From Amnibacterium endophyticum (GTDB lineage: Bacteria > Actinomycetota > Actinomycetes > Actinomycetales > Microbacteriaceae): a DNA stretch of 64,000 nt. The notes beneath the pieces are model-generated. The model did no database searches, had not been told where the DNA came from, and was given only the letters and a program-made list of their open reading frames with translations. Shown here one piece after another: positions 17,641 to 25,838 of this stretch. The DNA lies in assembly GCF_042680685.1 (NCBI RefSeq), contig NZ_JBHUEA010000001.1, positions 186,001 through 250,000 of the forward strand. Reading direction: 5' to 3'. Position 1 is the first letter of the stretch. The number at the start of each line of letters is the position of its first letter. The position numbers and the translations under genes were made by a program.

Positions 17641-17705
17641 CCGCGCCCCTTCCCGCCGTCGTCACCCGCGCCTAGCGTGGGCGCACCCGCCTCCCGAGGA
17701 GCCCG

Positions 17706-18740
17706 ATGCACGCCCACTGCACGCTGGTGCCGCCCTACATCCTGCAGGCCATCGCCCGGCAGGCCGAGCCCGCGTCGCGCGAGGCGGCGATCAGCACGCT
17801 CGCGCTGGACCGGACCTTCGCGGTCAACCGCGTGCTCGCGGCCGGCGCACGGCCCTCGCTCGCCGCCGCGCCGGCGGTGCTGCGGCGGGAGATCGCGGAC
17901 GCGGGCGGCACGGAGGAGCTGCCGGGCACGGTCGTCCGGCGGGAGGGCGACCCTCCGTCGGCCGACGTCGCGGTGGACGAGGCGTACGACGGCCTCGGGG
18001 CGACCTGGCGGCTGTACGACGAGGCGTACGGGCGGAACTCGATCGACGACGCGGGGCTGCGGCTCGACGGCACGGTCCACTTCGGGCAGGCCTACGACAA
18101 CGCGTACTGGGACGGCGAGCGCATGGTGTTCGGCGACGGGGACGGCGAGATCTTCGAGCGCTTCACGGTCGCGGTCGACGTGATCGGGCACGAGCTGACG
18201 CACGGCGTCACCGGGGCGACCGCGGACCTCGAGTACCGGAACCAGGCGGGGGCCCTGAACGAGTCGGTGTCGGACGTGTTCGGCTCGCTCGTCAAGCAGC
18301 GCCTGCTCGGGCAGACCGCGGAGCAGGCGAACTGGCTGATCGGCGAGGGGCTGCTCGCGCCCGGGGTGCACGGCGTCGCGCTCCGCTCGATGAAGGCGCC
18401 CGGCACCGCGTACGACGACGAGCGCCTGGGCGGCCGCGACCCGCAGCCGGCGCACGTCCGCGACTACGTGCGCACGACCAGCGACAACGGCGGCGTCCAC
18501 ACGAACTCCGGGATCCCGAACCACGCCTTCTACCTGGCCGCCGTCGCGCTCGGCGGCAACGCCTGGGAGCGCGCGGGCCGGGTCTGGTACGAGGTGCTGA
18601 CGGGCGGCGAGCTGTCCCGCACCGCGACCTTCCCGCAGTTCGCCCAGCTGACGGTCGCCGCCGCGGACCGCCTCTTCGGCACGGACGCCCGCACCGCGGT
18701 CGAGGAGGCCTGGATCGGCGTCGGACTGGTCGTCCGATGA
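17706..18740 (+). CDS. Protealysin-like M4 metallopeptidase
   Basis: The 344-residue thermolysin-family protease lacks a signal peptide, like protealysin. The short propeptide shows the PPYIL motif (residues 9-13). Zinc and catalytic residues are H162-E163-L-T-H166 and E186 in NESVSD; the downstream HTNSGIPNHAFY segment supplies the second active-site His. Length fits the protealysin subgroup rather than longer secreted thermolysins. The stop overlaps by 4 bases (ATGA) the next gene, which encodes the matching inhibitor. Known protealysins act on cytoskeletal or extracellular protein targets; target here unknown. Confidence 0.92.
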   Translation: MHAHCTLVPPYILQAIARQAEPASREAAISTLALDRTFAVNRVLAAGARPSLAAAPAVLRREIADAGGTEELPGTVVRREGDPPSADVAVDEAYDGLGATWRLYDEAYGRNSIDDAGLRLDGTVHFGQAYDNAYWDGERMVFGDGDGEIFERFTVAVDVIGHELTHGVTGATADLEYRNQAGALNESVSDVFGSLVKQRLLGQTAEQANWLIGEGLLAPGVHGVALRSMKAPGTAYDDERLGGRDPQPAHVRDYVRTTSDNGGVHTNSGIPNHAFYLAAVALGGNAWERAGRVWYEVLTGGELSRTATFPQFAQLTVAAADRLFGTDARTAVEEAWIGVGLVVR

Positions 18741-19000
18741 GCGTGCAGCGCGTGGTCGTGACCCGCACCGGCGGCTTCGCCGGGATCGTGCGGCGGGCCG
18801 AGGTCGACGACCCGGAGCGGGCGGAGGCGCTCTCGTCCGCGGTCCGCGCCGTCACCGGCCGCGAGGCGGACGACCGCCGCCGCGACGCGTTCGTCTACGA
18901 GTTCCGGCTGGTCACGACCACCGAGGAGACACGCGTCGACCTGCCGGAGGGCGCCCTCGACCCCGACCTCCGCGACCGGGTCCGCTCCCTCTTCCGCTGA
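18737..19000 (+). CDS. Emfourin-like protealysin inhibitor
   Basis: An 87-residue protein starting RVVVTRTGGFAGIVRRAEVD. Emfourins are small cytosolic inhibitors encoded next to protealysin genes, and the TGGFAGxxR N-terminal motif and the coupling to the M4 protease fit. It would keep the protease silent in the producing cell. The start is the ATG inside ATGA at 18737, directly coupled to the protease gene. Confidence 0.85.
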   Translation: MSVQRVVVTRTGGFAGIVRRAEVDDPERAEALSSAVRAVTGREADDRRRDAFVYEFRLVTTTEETRVDLPEGALDPDLRDRVRSLFR

Positions 19001-19038
19001 CCGCGCTCCGCCACGCCGCGAAGGACTCCCCGGCGCGA

Positions 19039-19177
19039 ACGCGGACTTGCCCCGTATTGCGGTTCCGCCCGGCGCGTCACGACAACCATCGGCAAGCCCG
19101 CGTCCCGGCATCGCGGACTTGCCCCTTATTGCGGTCCCGCGCCGGCGTGTCGCAGCAACGCGGGGCGAGTCCGCGTC
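19039..19177. repeat. Tandem pair of inverted-repeat elements
   Basis: Two copies of a 66-67-base element (19039-19104 and 19111-19177), period about 72. Each begins GCGGACTTGCCCC, carries TATTGCGGT inside, and ends with the near-complement (GGGGCGAGTCCGCG in copy 2). Both can fold into long hairpins. They lie in the gap between emfourin and the phosphatase homologue; the remaining 19178-19319 is GC-rich spacer. Confidence 0.7.
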
Positions 19178-19319
19178 TCGCCCGCGGGCCTCGCGGATCA
19201 CGGGGAGGAGGCGCGGCGTGTCGGGGCGAATGCGGTGTGTCGCGCCTCGGATGCGCTATGCGGGGCGCACCCTGTCGGCATCCCCTCGACGGGGGACAGC
19301 GGACATCCGGGAGGAACCG

Positions 19320-20009
19320 ATGAGCACTGTGCTGATCGTGGACGGCAGCGACGTCTGCCGCGGACCGATCGTCGAGTTCGCGCTGCGGAAGCAGCTCGCC
19401 GGCGACTCGCCCCTCGCCGACGTCGCGGTCGAGAGCCGCGGCCTCGGCACCGACGGCGGCCGCCCGATCTGCGATCTCGCCGCCGGTCGCCTCGGCGGCT
19501 CGGCACGCGCCGCCGCCTTCTCGGACATGCACCGCAGCACGCGGCTGACGCACTTCGAGGCGAACGAGGCGGACCTGATCCTCACCGCGGAGCGCGCCCA
19601 CCGCAGCGCCGTCGCGCGTCTCGCCCCGCACGCCCGCGCCCGCTCCTTCACGCTGAAGGAAGCGCTGGTGCTCGCGACGGTGCTCGCCGACGAGGTGCGG
19701 ACCGGCCGCACGCGCCGCCCCCGCAGCCTCGCCGAGACGGTCGAGCTGCTGCACGAGGTCCGCGGCGCGATCCCGCTGATCGAGCCGCCGATGAACACGA
19801 ACGTGTTCCACCGCGACCGAGCGCTGCCGAAGGCGGACCCGCTGGCCCTGATCGACGGCCACGAGGACGCCCCGCTGCACCGGCACGCGACGGACGAGGC
19901 CTACCAGGTCGCGCTGACGCTCGGCTCGCGCCTGGTCGACCTGGTGGAGGACAAGCTGGCGCGCATCGACGCGACGCCGAACGACTGGTGGTGGCGCCAG
20001 CACGCCTGA
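19320..20009 (+). CDS. LMW protein-tyrosine-phosphatase homologue lacking the nucleophile (1)
   Basis: The protein has 229 residues and SD GGAGGAACC. The N-terminus VLIVDGSDVCRGPIVEFAL aligns with the phosphatase P-loop VCxGNICRSP, but the nucleophilic Cys position is D8, Asn is D11 and Ser is G15, while C13, R14 and P16 remain. No alternative C-x5-R exists in the segment. The acid loop, normally DP, reads DAP (HEDAPLHRH). The rest of the fold (ANEADLILTAERAHRSAVAR) is kept. It is therefore a probable pseudophosphatase that may bind phosphorylated protein or act as a decoy. A paralogue with the same changes is at 20476. The family is normally partner of BY-kinases in polysaccharide export. 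Confidence 0.85.
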   Translation: MSTVLIVDGSDVCRGPIVEFALRKQLAGDSPLADVAVESRGLGTDGGRPICDLAAGRLGGSARAAAFSDMHRSTRLTHFEANEADLILTAERAHRSAVARLAPHARARSFTLKEALVLATVLADEVRTGRTRRPRSLAETVELLHEVRGAIPLIEPPMNTNVFHRDRALPKADPLALIDGHEDAPLHRHATDEAYQVALTLGSRLVDLVEDKLARIDATPNDWWWRQHA

Positions 20010-20026
20010 CGCCCCCATCGGAACGA

Positions 20027-20072
20027 AGGGCGGCCGGAGCCGGGAGGACCACTCCCCGGAGCCGGCCGCCCT
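20027..20072 (+). terminator. Hairpin after phosphatase homologue 1
   Basis: Inverted repeat AGGGCGGCCGG ... CCGGCCGCCCT with inner partial pairing, beginning 18 bases after the stop. GC-rich, without a U-tract. Confidence 0.65.
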
Positions 20073-20132
20073 CGCTCGTGCGTCCCGTGGCACCCGCGGC
20101 CGGGTAGCGCTCCTCGGGGCTACGGTGACGAG

Positions 20133-20345
20133 ATGCGCACCGCACTCGCCCTCGCGGCCTCCGCCGCGCTGGGGGCGTTCGGCGCGTGGCTGGTGCTCGC
20201 CGACGCCTACCCGCACGAGGGCCCGTGGGTCGAGATCTCGCCGCGCCACGGGATCCACGTGGGCGACGTGATCATCGTGCTGCTGTGGGCGGCAGCGACG
20301 TGGGCGATGCTGCGCCGGGCCCGGCACCGCCCCAGGGTTCGCTGA
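20133..20345 (+). CDS. Small two-helix membrane protein
   Basis: A 70-residue protein with an N-terminal hydrophobic helix (LALAASAALGAFGAWLVL), a short polar loop (HEGPWVEISPRHGIHVG), a second helix (VIIVLLWAAATWAML) and a basic end. It lies between the two phosphatase homologues, same strand. No family recognised. Confidence 0.6.
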   Translation: MRTALALAASAALGAFGAWLVLADAYPHEGPWVEISPRHGIHVGDVIIVLLWAAATWAMLRRARHRPRVR

Positions 20346-20475
20346 ACCCGCCTGAATGGACACGCCGGACCGTGATCCCGGCGTGACCTCCCTGCGGCAT
20401 GGTGTCCACCGTGCCCCGTTCGAGGGCCGCGACGGAGGGGTCGCGGACGGGGCACCTGAGCATTCGGGGGGATGC

Positions 20476-21168
20476 ATGGGCACGGTGCTGGTGGTCGATG
20501 GATCGGACGTGTGCCGCGCGCCGATCGTCTCGTTCGTGCTGCAGGAGCGGCTGGCGGGCGCGGCGACGTCGAGCGGGTGGACGATCGAGACGCGGGGGCT
20601 GACCGCCCGCCCGGGCGCCACCATGTGCGAGGGCGCGGCGGGCCGGCTCGGCTGGTCGGGCGCCGCGATCGCCTACTACGGCTCGCACCGCGCGCGCCCG
20701 CTGGGCGTGCACGACGTCGCCGACGCGGCGCTGATCCTGACGGCGGAGCGGTCGCAGCGCTCGTCGGTCGTGCGGATGGTGCCCGGCACGCAGGCGCGCG
20801 TCTTCACCTGGAAGGAGGCGCTGGTGCTCGCCTCCGTGCTGGCCGACCGCGTCCGTAACGGCGTCGCGAACCCGCCGGCCGATCTCCCGGCGCTGGCCGC
20901 GGCGCTGCACGCCGCCCGCGGCACCGTGCCGCTGATCGAGCCCGCGGTGCGCACCGGCCCCTTCCACTGGCGCCGCGCCGCCGAGCCCGACGTGCTGTCG
21001 GTCGCCGACGGCCACGCGGCCGCTGCGCAGCACAAGCACGTGACGCTGGAGGCCCACGACCTCGCGGGGCGCCTCGGCGCGCGGATCACGGAGCTGCTGA
21101 CCGAGCGCGTGCCGGCCATCGCGCCGGCGCCCGAGCGGCGTCCCCGCCGGAGGCGCCTGCTCGCCTGA
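20476..21168 (+). CDS. LMW protein-tyrosine-phosphatase homologue lacking the nucleophile (2)
   Basis: The 230-residue paralogue of the 19320 protein begins VLVVDGSDVCRAPIVSFVL: again D8 in place of Cys, D11, C13, R14 and A15. The body keeps VHDVADAALILTAERSQRSS and the FTWKEALVLASVLADRV segment shared with copy 1. The acid-loop region (VADGHAAAAQ) has no DP. The ATG at 20476 follows CGGGGGG; an ATG four bases earlier is in a different frame. Two parallel copies with the same catalytic loss argue for selection rather than decay. Confidence 0.85.
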   Translation: MGTVLVVDGSDVCRAPIVSFVLQERLAGAATSSGWTIETRGLTARPGATMCEGAAGRLGWSGAAIAYYGSHRARPLGVHDVADAALILTAERSQRSSVVRMVPGTQARVFTWKEALVLASVLADRVRNGVANPPADLPALAAALHAARGTVPLIEPAVRTGPFHWRRAAEPDVLSVADGHAAAAQHKHVTLEAHDLAGRLGARITELLTERVPAIAPAPERRPRRRRLLA

Positions 21169-21237
21169 GCCGTGCACCCCGCCCCGCGCCGGAAGCGCCG
21201 GAGGGGCGATGCACCGCTCCGGTGCGGAGAGGCGCGA

Positions 21238-21429
21238 TCAGGCCGCGCCACTCCGCACCGAGCTCGGCAGCGACCTGCCGTGCCTGAACGCGCGCAGGAC
21301 CGCGTCGAACTCGCGCTGCGCGCGCCGCCGTGCGCGCCGGTCCTGCAGACGGACGAGCAGCCCGGGTCGCAGTGCATCGATGCCGGCTTCAAAGGCACGG
21401 GTGGAGCCGTCGGCGCGGAACGTCGTCAT
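21238..21429 (-). CDS. Small basic protein
   Basis: A 63-residue protein (MTTFRADGSTRAFEAGIDAL ... RRARRRAQREFDAVLRAF). ATG at 21429 has GAGG 5 bases upstream. Helical, Arg-rich, no family recognised. It is convergent with phosphatase homologue 2. Confidence 0.4.
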   Translation of the reverse strand: MTTFRADGSTRAFEAGIDALRPGLLVRLQDRRARRRAQREFDAVLRAFRHGRSLPSSVRSGAA

Positions 21430-21769
21430 GACACCTCGTTCGTTCGTGTCGAGGGCGACGCCGTCGACGGGTCCGCGACGCCCTCGCGAGGACGTCGTGA
21501 ACGGGGCTGCGGTTCGAGCACTTCCTGTGCCCCTCGTCGCCACGAACCGGTCCGGGCCGGCGGCGACGAGCACCACGACCGCACCCCGGAGCGCGTGACG
21601 CCGCGATGCGACCGGCATGTCGCGGCGGCTCATTCGCGCCGGGATGAGGTCCTTGGGCACTTCCCGAGAACCGATCTCGGCCGGTGCCCCGGAACGTCCG
21701 CTTGACGCCGATCGGCGCCTGAATGCGCTACCTGGTCGCGCCCATTCCTCGGACTTAAAGTCAGCAGTC
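21430..21769 (+). promoter_or_regulatory. Upstream region of regulatory cassette 2
   Basis: 340 bases with no credible gene. TTGACG at 21702-21707 with a loose -10 (GCTACC, about 21727-21732) is the best promoter candidate, 40-70 bases before the response regulator start. GAACCGATCTCGG and CCGGTGCCCCGG stretches lie just upstream. Confidence 0.35.
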
Positions 21770-22444
21770 GTGCGGGATCCACGCGATGACGCGACGACGA
21801 CGTCGTCCACCCTGGTGGCGCTCATCGACGACCACGAGATCGTCGACTACGCGGTCGAGGCCGCCGTCGCCGCGATCCCGCGACTGCGACTGGCCGGCAG
21901 CGCCCGCACGGTGGACGACCTGCTCGCCCGCCGGCTCGGCGCCGGCCTCGTGCTGCTCGACCTGCGTCTGGCAGACGGCTCCTCCCCCGCGGCGAACATC
22001 CGTCGGCTGCGCACGGCCGGCAGCCAGGTGCTCGCCTTCACGAGCGGCGAGAGCCCGTACCTGATGCGGCTCGCGCTGCAGAGCGACGTGCTCGGCGTCG
22101 TCCGCAAGTCAGAGCCGCTCGCCGCCCTGGTGCACGCGATCGAGCTGGCCTCCGCCGGCCGCCCCGTCGTCACCGGGGAATGGGCGCACGCCATCGAGAC
22201 CGACCCGGCGGTCGGGCAGGCGCGCCTGAGCGCGCAGGAGGCGCGGGTGCTGACCCGCTTCGCCGACGGGGCGCGGGCGCAGGACGTCGCCGAGGAGCTG
22301 CACATCACGGTCGGCACGCTCGAGGACTACGTGCGCCGGATCCGCGCGAAGTACGCCGACGTCGGCCGGCCCGCGACGACGAAGGTGGACCTGTTCAAGC
22401 GCGCGGTCGAGGACGGCCTGCTGCCCGGCCCCACCCTGCGATGA
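21770..22444 (+). CDS. LuxR/NarL-type response regulator, cassette 2
   Basis: The 224-residue paralogue of the 10623 regulator has LIDDHEIVDY, LVLLDLRLADGSSPAANI, AFTSGESPYLM and VRKSEPL at the receiver positions. The HTH is LSAQEARVLTRFADGARAQD ... GTLEDYVRRIRAKYADVG. The GTG start at 21770 gives a receiver N-terminus with a short acidic lead; the SD is weak and an upstream in-frame ATG (21617) cannot be excluded. ATGA overlap with the kinase. Recognition-helix region is very similar to cassette 1, so the two may share sites. Confidence 0.87.
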   Translation: MRDPRDDATTTSSTLVALIDDHEIVDYAVEAAVAAIPRLRLAGSARTVDDLLARRLGAGLVLLDLRLADGSSPAANIRRLRTAGSQVLAFTSGESPYLMRLALQSDVLGVVRKSEPLAALVHAIELASAGRPVVTGEWAHAIETDPAVGQARLSAQEARVLTRFADGARAQDVAEELHITVGTLEDYVRRIRAKYADVGRPATTKVDLFKRAVEDGLLPGPTLR

Positions 22445-23607
22445 GCGGGCGCGGCGGGGCGGAGGAGCGCGTCCGCCGCGTCGCGTCGGTGCTGTTCGCC
22501 GTCGGCGCCCTGGTGTTCGGGCTGATCATCCTGGGCGCGATCCTGTCGCAGCTGGACGCCGCGCCCGCCTGGTGGACGGCGGCCTCGCTGCTCGCGATCC
22601 TCGGCACCGCGCTCGCGCTCGGCGCCGCCGCACCCTTCGCGCCGCTGCCGGTCGTGCGCGGGCTCGCCGCCGCCACCGCGATCGGCTACGCGCTGGTCGC
22701 GGCGTCGATGCCGTTCGCCGTCGAGCCCGACGCGACGCAGGGCGCGGCGCCGTGGCCCCTCGGCCTCACCGCGATCGGCACGACCGCCGCGGCGCTCGCC
22801 TTCCGCCCGGCGATCGCGTGGGCGTCGACCGTGCTGCTCGGCGTCTCGGTCGCCGTGGACCGGATCGCGACCGCGGATCGCGACCTCACCGCCATCGCGC
22901 TGCAGGACGCCGCCTACGCGGCGTTCTTCGCCGCGGTCTACGTCGCCCTGGTACTCGGCTCGCTCGCCGCCGCGCGCCGCGTCGACGAGGCCGCCGCGAC
23001 CGCCGACGCGACCGCGGCGGCGTCCGCCGTCGAGCGGGTGCAGCAGGAGGAGCGCGACCGTGTCGACGCCCTGGTGCACGACCGCGTGCTCGCGACGCTG
23101 CTGCTCGCCGCGCGGCGCGCCCCGGGTACGGAGGGGGCCGTGCAGCAGCAGGCGATCGCGGCCCGCGCCGGTCTCACCGCGCTGCTCGACGGCACCGTCC
23201 CCGACGGCCCGATCGATGCGGCCGTGCTGGCGGACCGCCTCCGCAACCAGCTGACCCAGCTCGCGCCGTGGGCGGACCTGGAGGCCGCGCCGGCCGAGGA
23301 CACCGCAGCGATCCCGGCCGAGGTCGCCGAGGCGCTCGTCGGTGCGACCGGCGAGGCCCTCCGCAACGCCGTGCGGCACGCCGGCGCGGACGCCTCGATC
23401 GCCGTCCGGGTCGAGGCGACGGCGGAGGGTGTCGCCGTGACGGTGCTCGATAACGGCGTCGGCTTCGAGCCCCGCGCGACGCCGCTCGGCCGGCTCGGGA
23501 TCGCCTCGAGCATCGAGCGCCGCATGTCTGCCGCCGGCGGTGAGGCGGTCGTGCGCTCGATGCCCGGCCGCGGCACCGCCGTGCGGCTGCTGTGGACGCG
23601 GCCGTGA
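22441..23607 (+). CDS. Sensor histidine kinase, cassette 2
   Basis: The 388-residue protein has six membrane helices in residues 15-195, then an Ala/Glu/Arg connector and VDALVHDRVLATLLLAARRA, the His phospho-acceptor segment nearly identical to cassette 1. N-box GATGEALRNAVRHAG, G1 VLDNGVGFE, G2 GRGTAVRLLW. No separate sensor domain. ATG overlaps the regulator stop; the third gene overlaps its own stop. Confidence 0.88.
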   Translation: MSGRGGAEERVRRVASVLFAVGALVFGLIILGAILSQLDAAPAWWTAASLLAILGTALALGAAAPFAPLPVVRGLAAATAIGYALVAASMPFAVEPDATQGAAPWPLGLTAIGTTAAALAFRPAIAWASTVLLGVSVAVDRIATADRDLTAIALQDAAYAAFFAAVYVALVLGSLAAARRVDEAAATADATAAASAVERVQQEERDRVDALVHDRVLATLLLAARRAPGTEGAVQQQAIAARAGLTALLDGTVPDGPIDAAVLADRLRNQLTQLAPWADLEAAPAEDTAAIPAEVAEALVGATGEALRNAVRHAGADASIAVRVEATAEGVAVTVLDNGVGFEPRATPLGRLGIASSIERRMSAAGGEAVVRSMPGRGTAVRLLWTRP

Positions 23608-24572
23608 CCGGACCCGTCGCGGACGCCGCGCTGGTCCCGCCCCTGCAGCACCGCGTCGCCCGCGTGCTCCTCGCCGCCTTCGTCGCCCTGCACGCCGTCC
23701 TCGCCCTCGCGAGCACCGGCCCGGCCCCGATCCCGATGCTCGCCCTCGTGCTGCTGAGCGCCGCTGCCGCAGCCGTCGTCCTCCTCCCCCGCCGCCTGCC
23801 CGCTCCGGCGACCGCCGCCGTGGTGGTCGCGGCACTGCTCGCCGCCGGGCTCGTCCTCACGACGCTCTCGGTCGGCGGCTGGCCGGGCTACGCCGCCTGG
23901 CCGCTCGGCGCGTCGACCTTCGTCGCGCTCGCGCTGACGCTCCGGGGCCGCATCGGCATCGCGTGGCTGCTGCTCGGCGGTCTTGCGCTCGAGTGCGTCG
24001 CCTGGTCGCTGCTCGCGGGGGCGGGCCCGCTGCCGGGCGTCGACCTGGTCGTGCGGCACGCGGGCACGCTGCTGATCGGCACGCTCTTCGCCGTCGGGCT
24101 GCGCCGGTCCGCGGTCTCGCTCGCGGCCTACCGAGAGGCGGAGCGGGAGCGCGAGGCGCAGCGCGTCGCGACCACCACGGCGGGTACCGAGCAGCGGCGC
24201 GCGGCGCAGCGCTTCCTCGACCTCGCGGGTGCTGCGCTCACGGACCTCGGTGCGGGACGCCCGGTCGACCCACCGCAGCTGCTCGCGCTCGAGGGCCGCC
24301 TGCGGGACGAGATGACCGCCGGCCCGCTGCTGACCGACCGGCTGAACGCAGCCCTCGCCGCGACTCGGGCCGCCGGGATGGACGCGGTCGTCCTCGAGGA
24401 CGCGCACCTCGCCGCCCCGACCCGCGAGCTCGTTGCGGACTGGCTCGCGGAGCGCCTCGATCGCGATCATCGGGGACGCTTCGTCGCCCGTGTGGTTCGC
24501 TCCGCGGACGGGATCCGGGTGTCGGCCCGCTCCGACGGCTTCGCCGACGAGCTGGAGCTGCCCGCTTCGTGA
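23604..24572 (+). CDS. Third membrane protein of regulatory cassette 2
   Basis: The 322-residue paralogue of the 12505 protein has about six helices up to residue 165, ending VVRHAGTLLIGTLFAVGLRRS. The tail is LLALEGRLRDEMTAGPLLTD ... DWLAERLDRDHRGRFVARVV. The start GTG at 23604 was chosen by analogy with cassette 1 (GTGA overlap); a GTG at 23592 is also in frame. The conserved pairing of this protein with the two-component genes twice in the window suggests an obligate partner. Confidence 0.78.
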   Translation: MTGPVADAALVPPLQHRVARVLLAAFVALHAVLALASTGPAPIPMLALVLLSAAAAAVVLLPRRLPAPATAAVVVAALLAAGLVLTTLSVGGWPGYAAWPLGASTFVALALTLRGRIGIAWLLLGGLALECVAWSLLAGAGPLPGVDLVVRHAGTLLIGTLFAVGLRRSAVSLAAYREAEREREAQRVATTTAGTEQRRAAQRFLDLAGAALTDLGAGRPVDPPQLLALEGRLRDEMTAGPLLTDRLNAALAATRAAGMDAVVLEDAHLAAPTRELVADWLAERLDRDHRGRFVARVVRSADGIRVSARSDGFADELELPAS

Positions 24573-24627
24573 CCTGCGCTACGGGGTCGGCACGACCGCT
24601 CGTGCATACTGCGCGCACCGCGGCGGA

Positions 24628-25010
24628 TCACGCCGGACCGGAAGGCTGCGAGACGCGCACGGTCGTGCCCGGGAAGTGGGCTCCTTCGCCGTCGTCCGAG
24701 GTGACGGAGACGGACAGCGCGGAGACCCCGTGCAGGTCCGCGAGGTCGACCGTCGCCTTCGTCGTGTCGGCGTCGACTTTCCGCTCGACCACCGCTTCCC
24801 CCGAGGAGGAATTGGCGACGAGCAGGTCGTGATCGGTGAGGCCGCTCTCGCCCGCCGCGCCCCACCGGACGAGCAGGCCACCGTCGACGGAGGCGATGGC
24901 GACCGGTCCCGGCCTACCGGCGTCGCTCTCGGACACCGAGTGCGTAGCGAGCGAGACCGCGAGCGGGCCGTTGGCGAGCATCGCGAGCAGGGCGAGGGGC
25001 GCACCCGCAT
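24628..25010 (-). pseudogene. Truncated, frameshifted copy of the Fn3-like secreted protein
   Basis: It matches the first 115 residues of the protein at 33449-34378 (VAIASVDGGLLVRWGAAGES, DLADLHGVSALSVSVTSDDG, HFPGTTVRVSQPSGPA) and then hits a stop where the intact protein continues. The equivalent ATG at 25010 reads a signal peptide out of frame: the intact gene has CGTCCCCTCGCC where this copy has CGCCCCTCGCC, one base shorter. Homology continues upstream into the leader (CTCCTGGAGG-GGAAGTCCG). A leaderless start at 24981 could make a cytosolic fragment, but a dead duplicate is likelier. Confidence 0.75.
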
Positions 25011-25076
25011 CGGGAGAGCTCCTGGAGGAGGAAGTCCGCGCGTCCGGACGCGCACGTCCCCGCGCGGGAGATCCGC

Positions 25077-25090
25077 GCCCCCAGAGCGGG
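25077..25090. promoter_or_regulatory. CCCC-type palindrome upstream of the Fn3 pseudogene
   Basis: CCCCCAGAGCGGGG lies 67 bases before the equivalent ATG, at the position matching 34447-34462 in front of the intact copy. Confidence 0.3.
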
Positions 25091-25107
25091 GCCCGCACCT
25101 TTCCCGG

Positions 25108-25290
25108 CTACTGACCCAGCCCGATGCTGATCAGCGCCGAGATGCTCAGCAGGCCGTCAGCCATCAGCACGAACAACTTGAGGCGACCCAGGAGCACCGC
25201 GCCCGTGTTGCTCGAGCTCGTGGGCGCTCCGTTCCCGCCGCTCCGACCCGTGACAGACAGGGGCATGCCGTGCTGGTCGTTGTCGACCAC
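25108..25290 (-). CDS. Possible small membrane protein
   Basis: A 60-residue frame with a polar first half and a hydrophobic C-terminal half (VLLGRLKLFVLMADGLLSIS ALISIGLGQ). GTG start with GGGGGTAG 6 bases upstream. No family recognised. It marks the left edge of a stretch of lower GC and weaker coding signal that runs to about 27.4 kb. Confidence 0.35.
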   Translation of the reverse strand: MVDNDQHGMPLSVTGRSGGNGAPTSSSNTGAVLLGRLKLFVLMADGLLSISALISIGLGQ

Positions 25291-25483
25291 GTGCGTCTAC
25301 CCCCGAAGCCGCATGAGCACAGACGAAGCCGCGTACGGACTGTGGGGCATCGCGCTGACCTACCGCGCCGAAGGGACGGCCGCCCGCAAAGCCCCTTCTC
25401 ACGCACCAGACCACGGATCACGGTGCGGCGACCAAGCGAAGCCCCCGAAACATGCAACTCTGCCAGGCATGGGAAGGAGTAGC

Positions 25484-25753
25484 GTGCGTCGACTGGTCGG
25501 GGTCGAGTCCTGCGTCCAGGAGCGCCTCGCAGCGAAAGCGGAGGCGGAAGTGATTCGGCTCGAATTAGCTCGCACGACGGACGCCGGCACACGCAGGCGG
25601 CTCCTGAAACAGCTTCGCGTGATGGCAAAGGCGAATTATCGTGCGTTACGAGCGCGAAACGCACTGAACGCAAAAACTCTACGAGCCGGCCGAGTCCACC
25701 GGGCGACCGCTCTTCGCGTCGACCTCGAAGACCAGGTACCGCGCTCGACTTGA
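25484..25753 (+). CDS. Small basic helical protein
   Basis: An 89-residue protein, mostly helical (VQERLAAKAEAEVIRLELAR, RRLLKQLRVMAKANYRALRA). The GTG at 25484 is preceded by GGAAGGAG at ideal spacing, better than the ATG at 25469. Codon use is less GC-biased than in neighbours, consistent with transfer. Function unknown; the Arg/Lys content would allow nucleic-acid binding. Confidence 0.5.
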   Translation: MRRLVGVESCVQERLAAKAEAEVIRLELARTTDAGTRRRLLKQLRVMAKANYRALRARNALNAKTLRAGRVHRATALRVDLEDQVPRST

Positions 25754-25838
25754 GATCCCGCGTGCGGTAACCCGTAGGCCAGTTCGTCTCGGTACTCGAT
25801 CCTGACGGAGCGGGTAGACCGAGCCATAGCCGCGTACT

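Noticed and set aside
19320..20009. C13 as an alternative phosphatase nucleophile
   Set aside because: The signature needs Arg six residues after the Cys (C-x5-R); position 19 is Glu, so C13 cannot take that role in the known mechanism.
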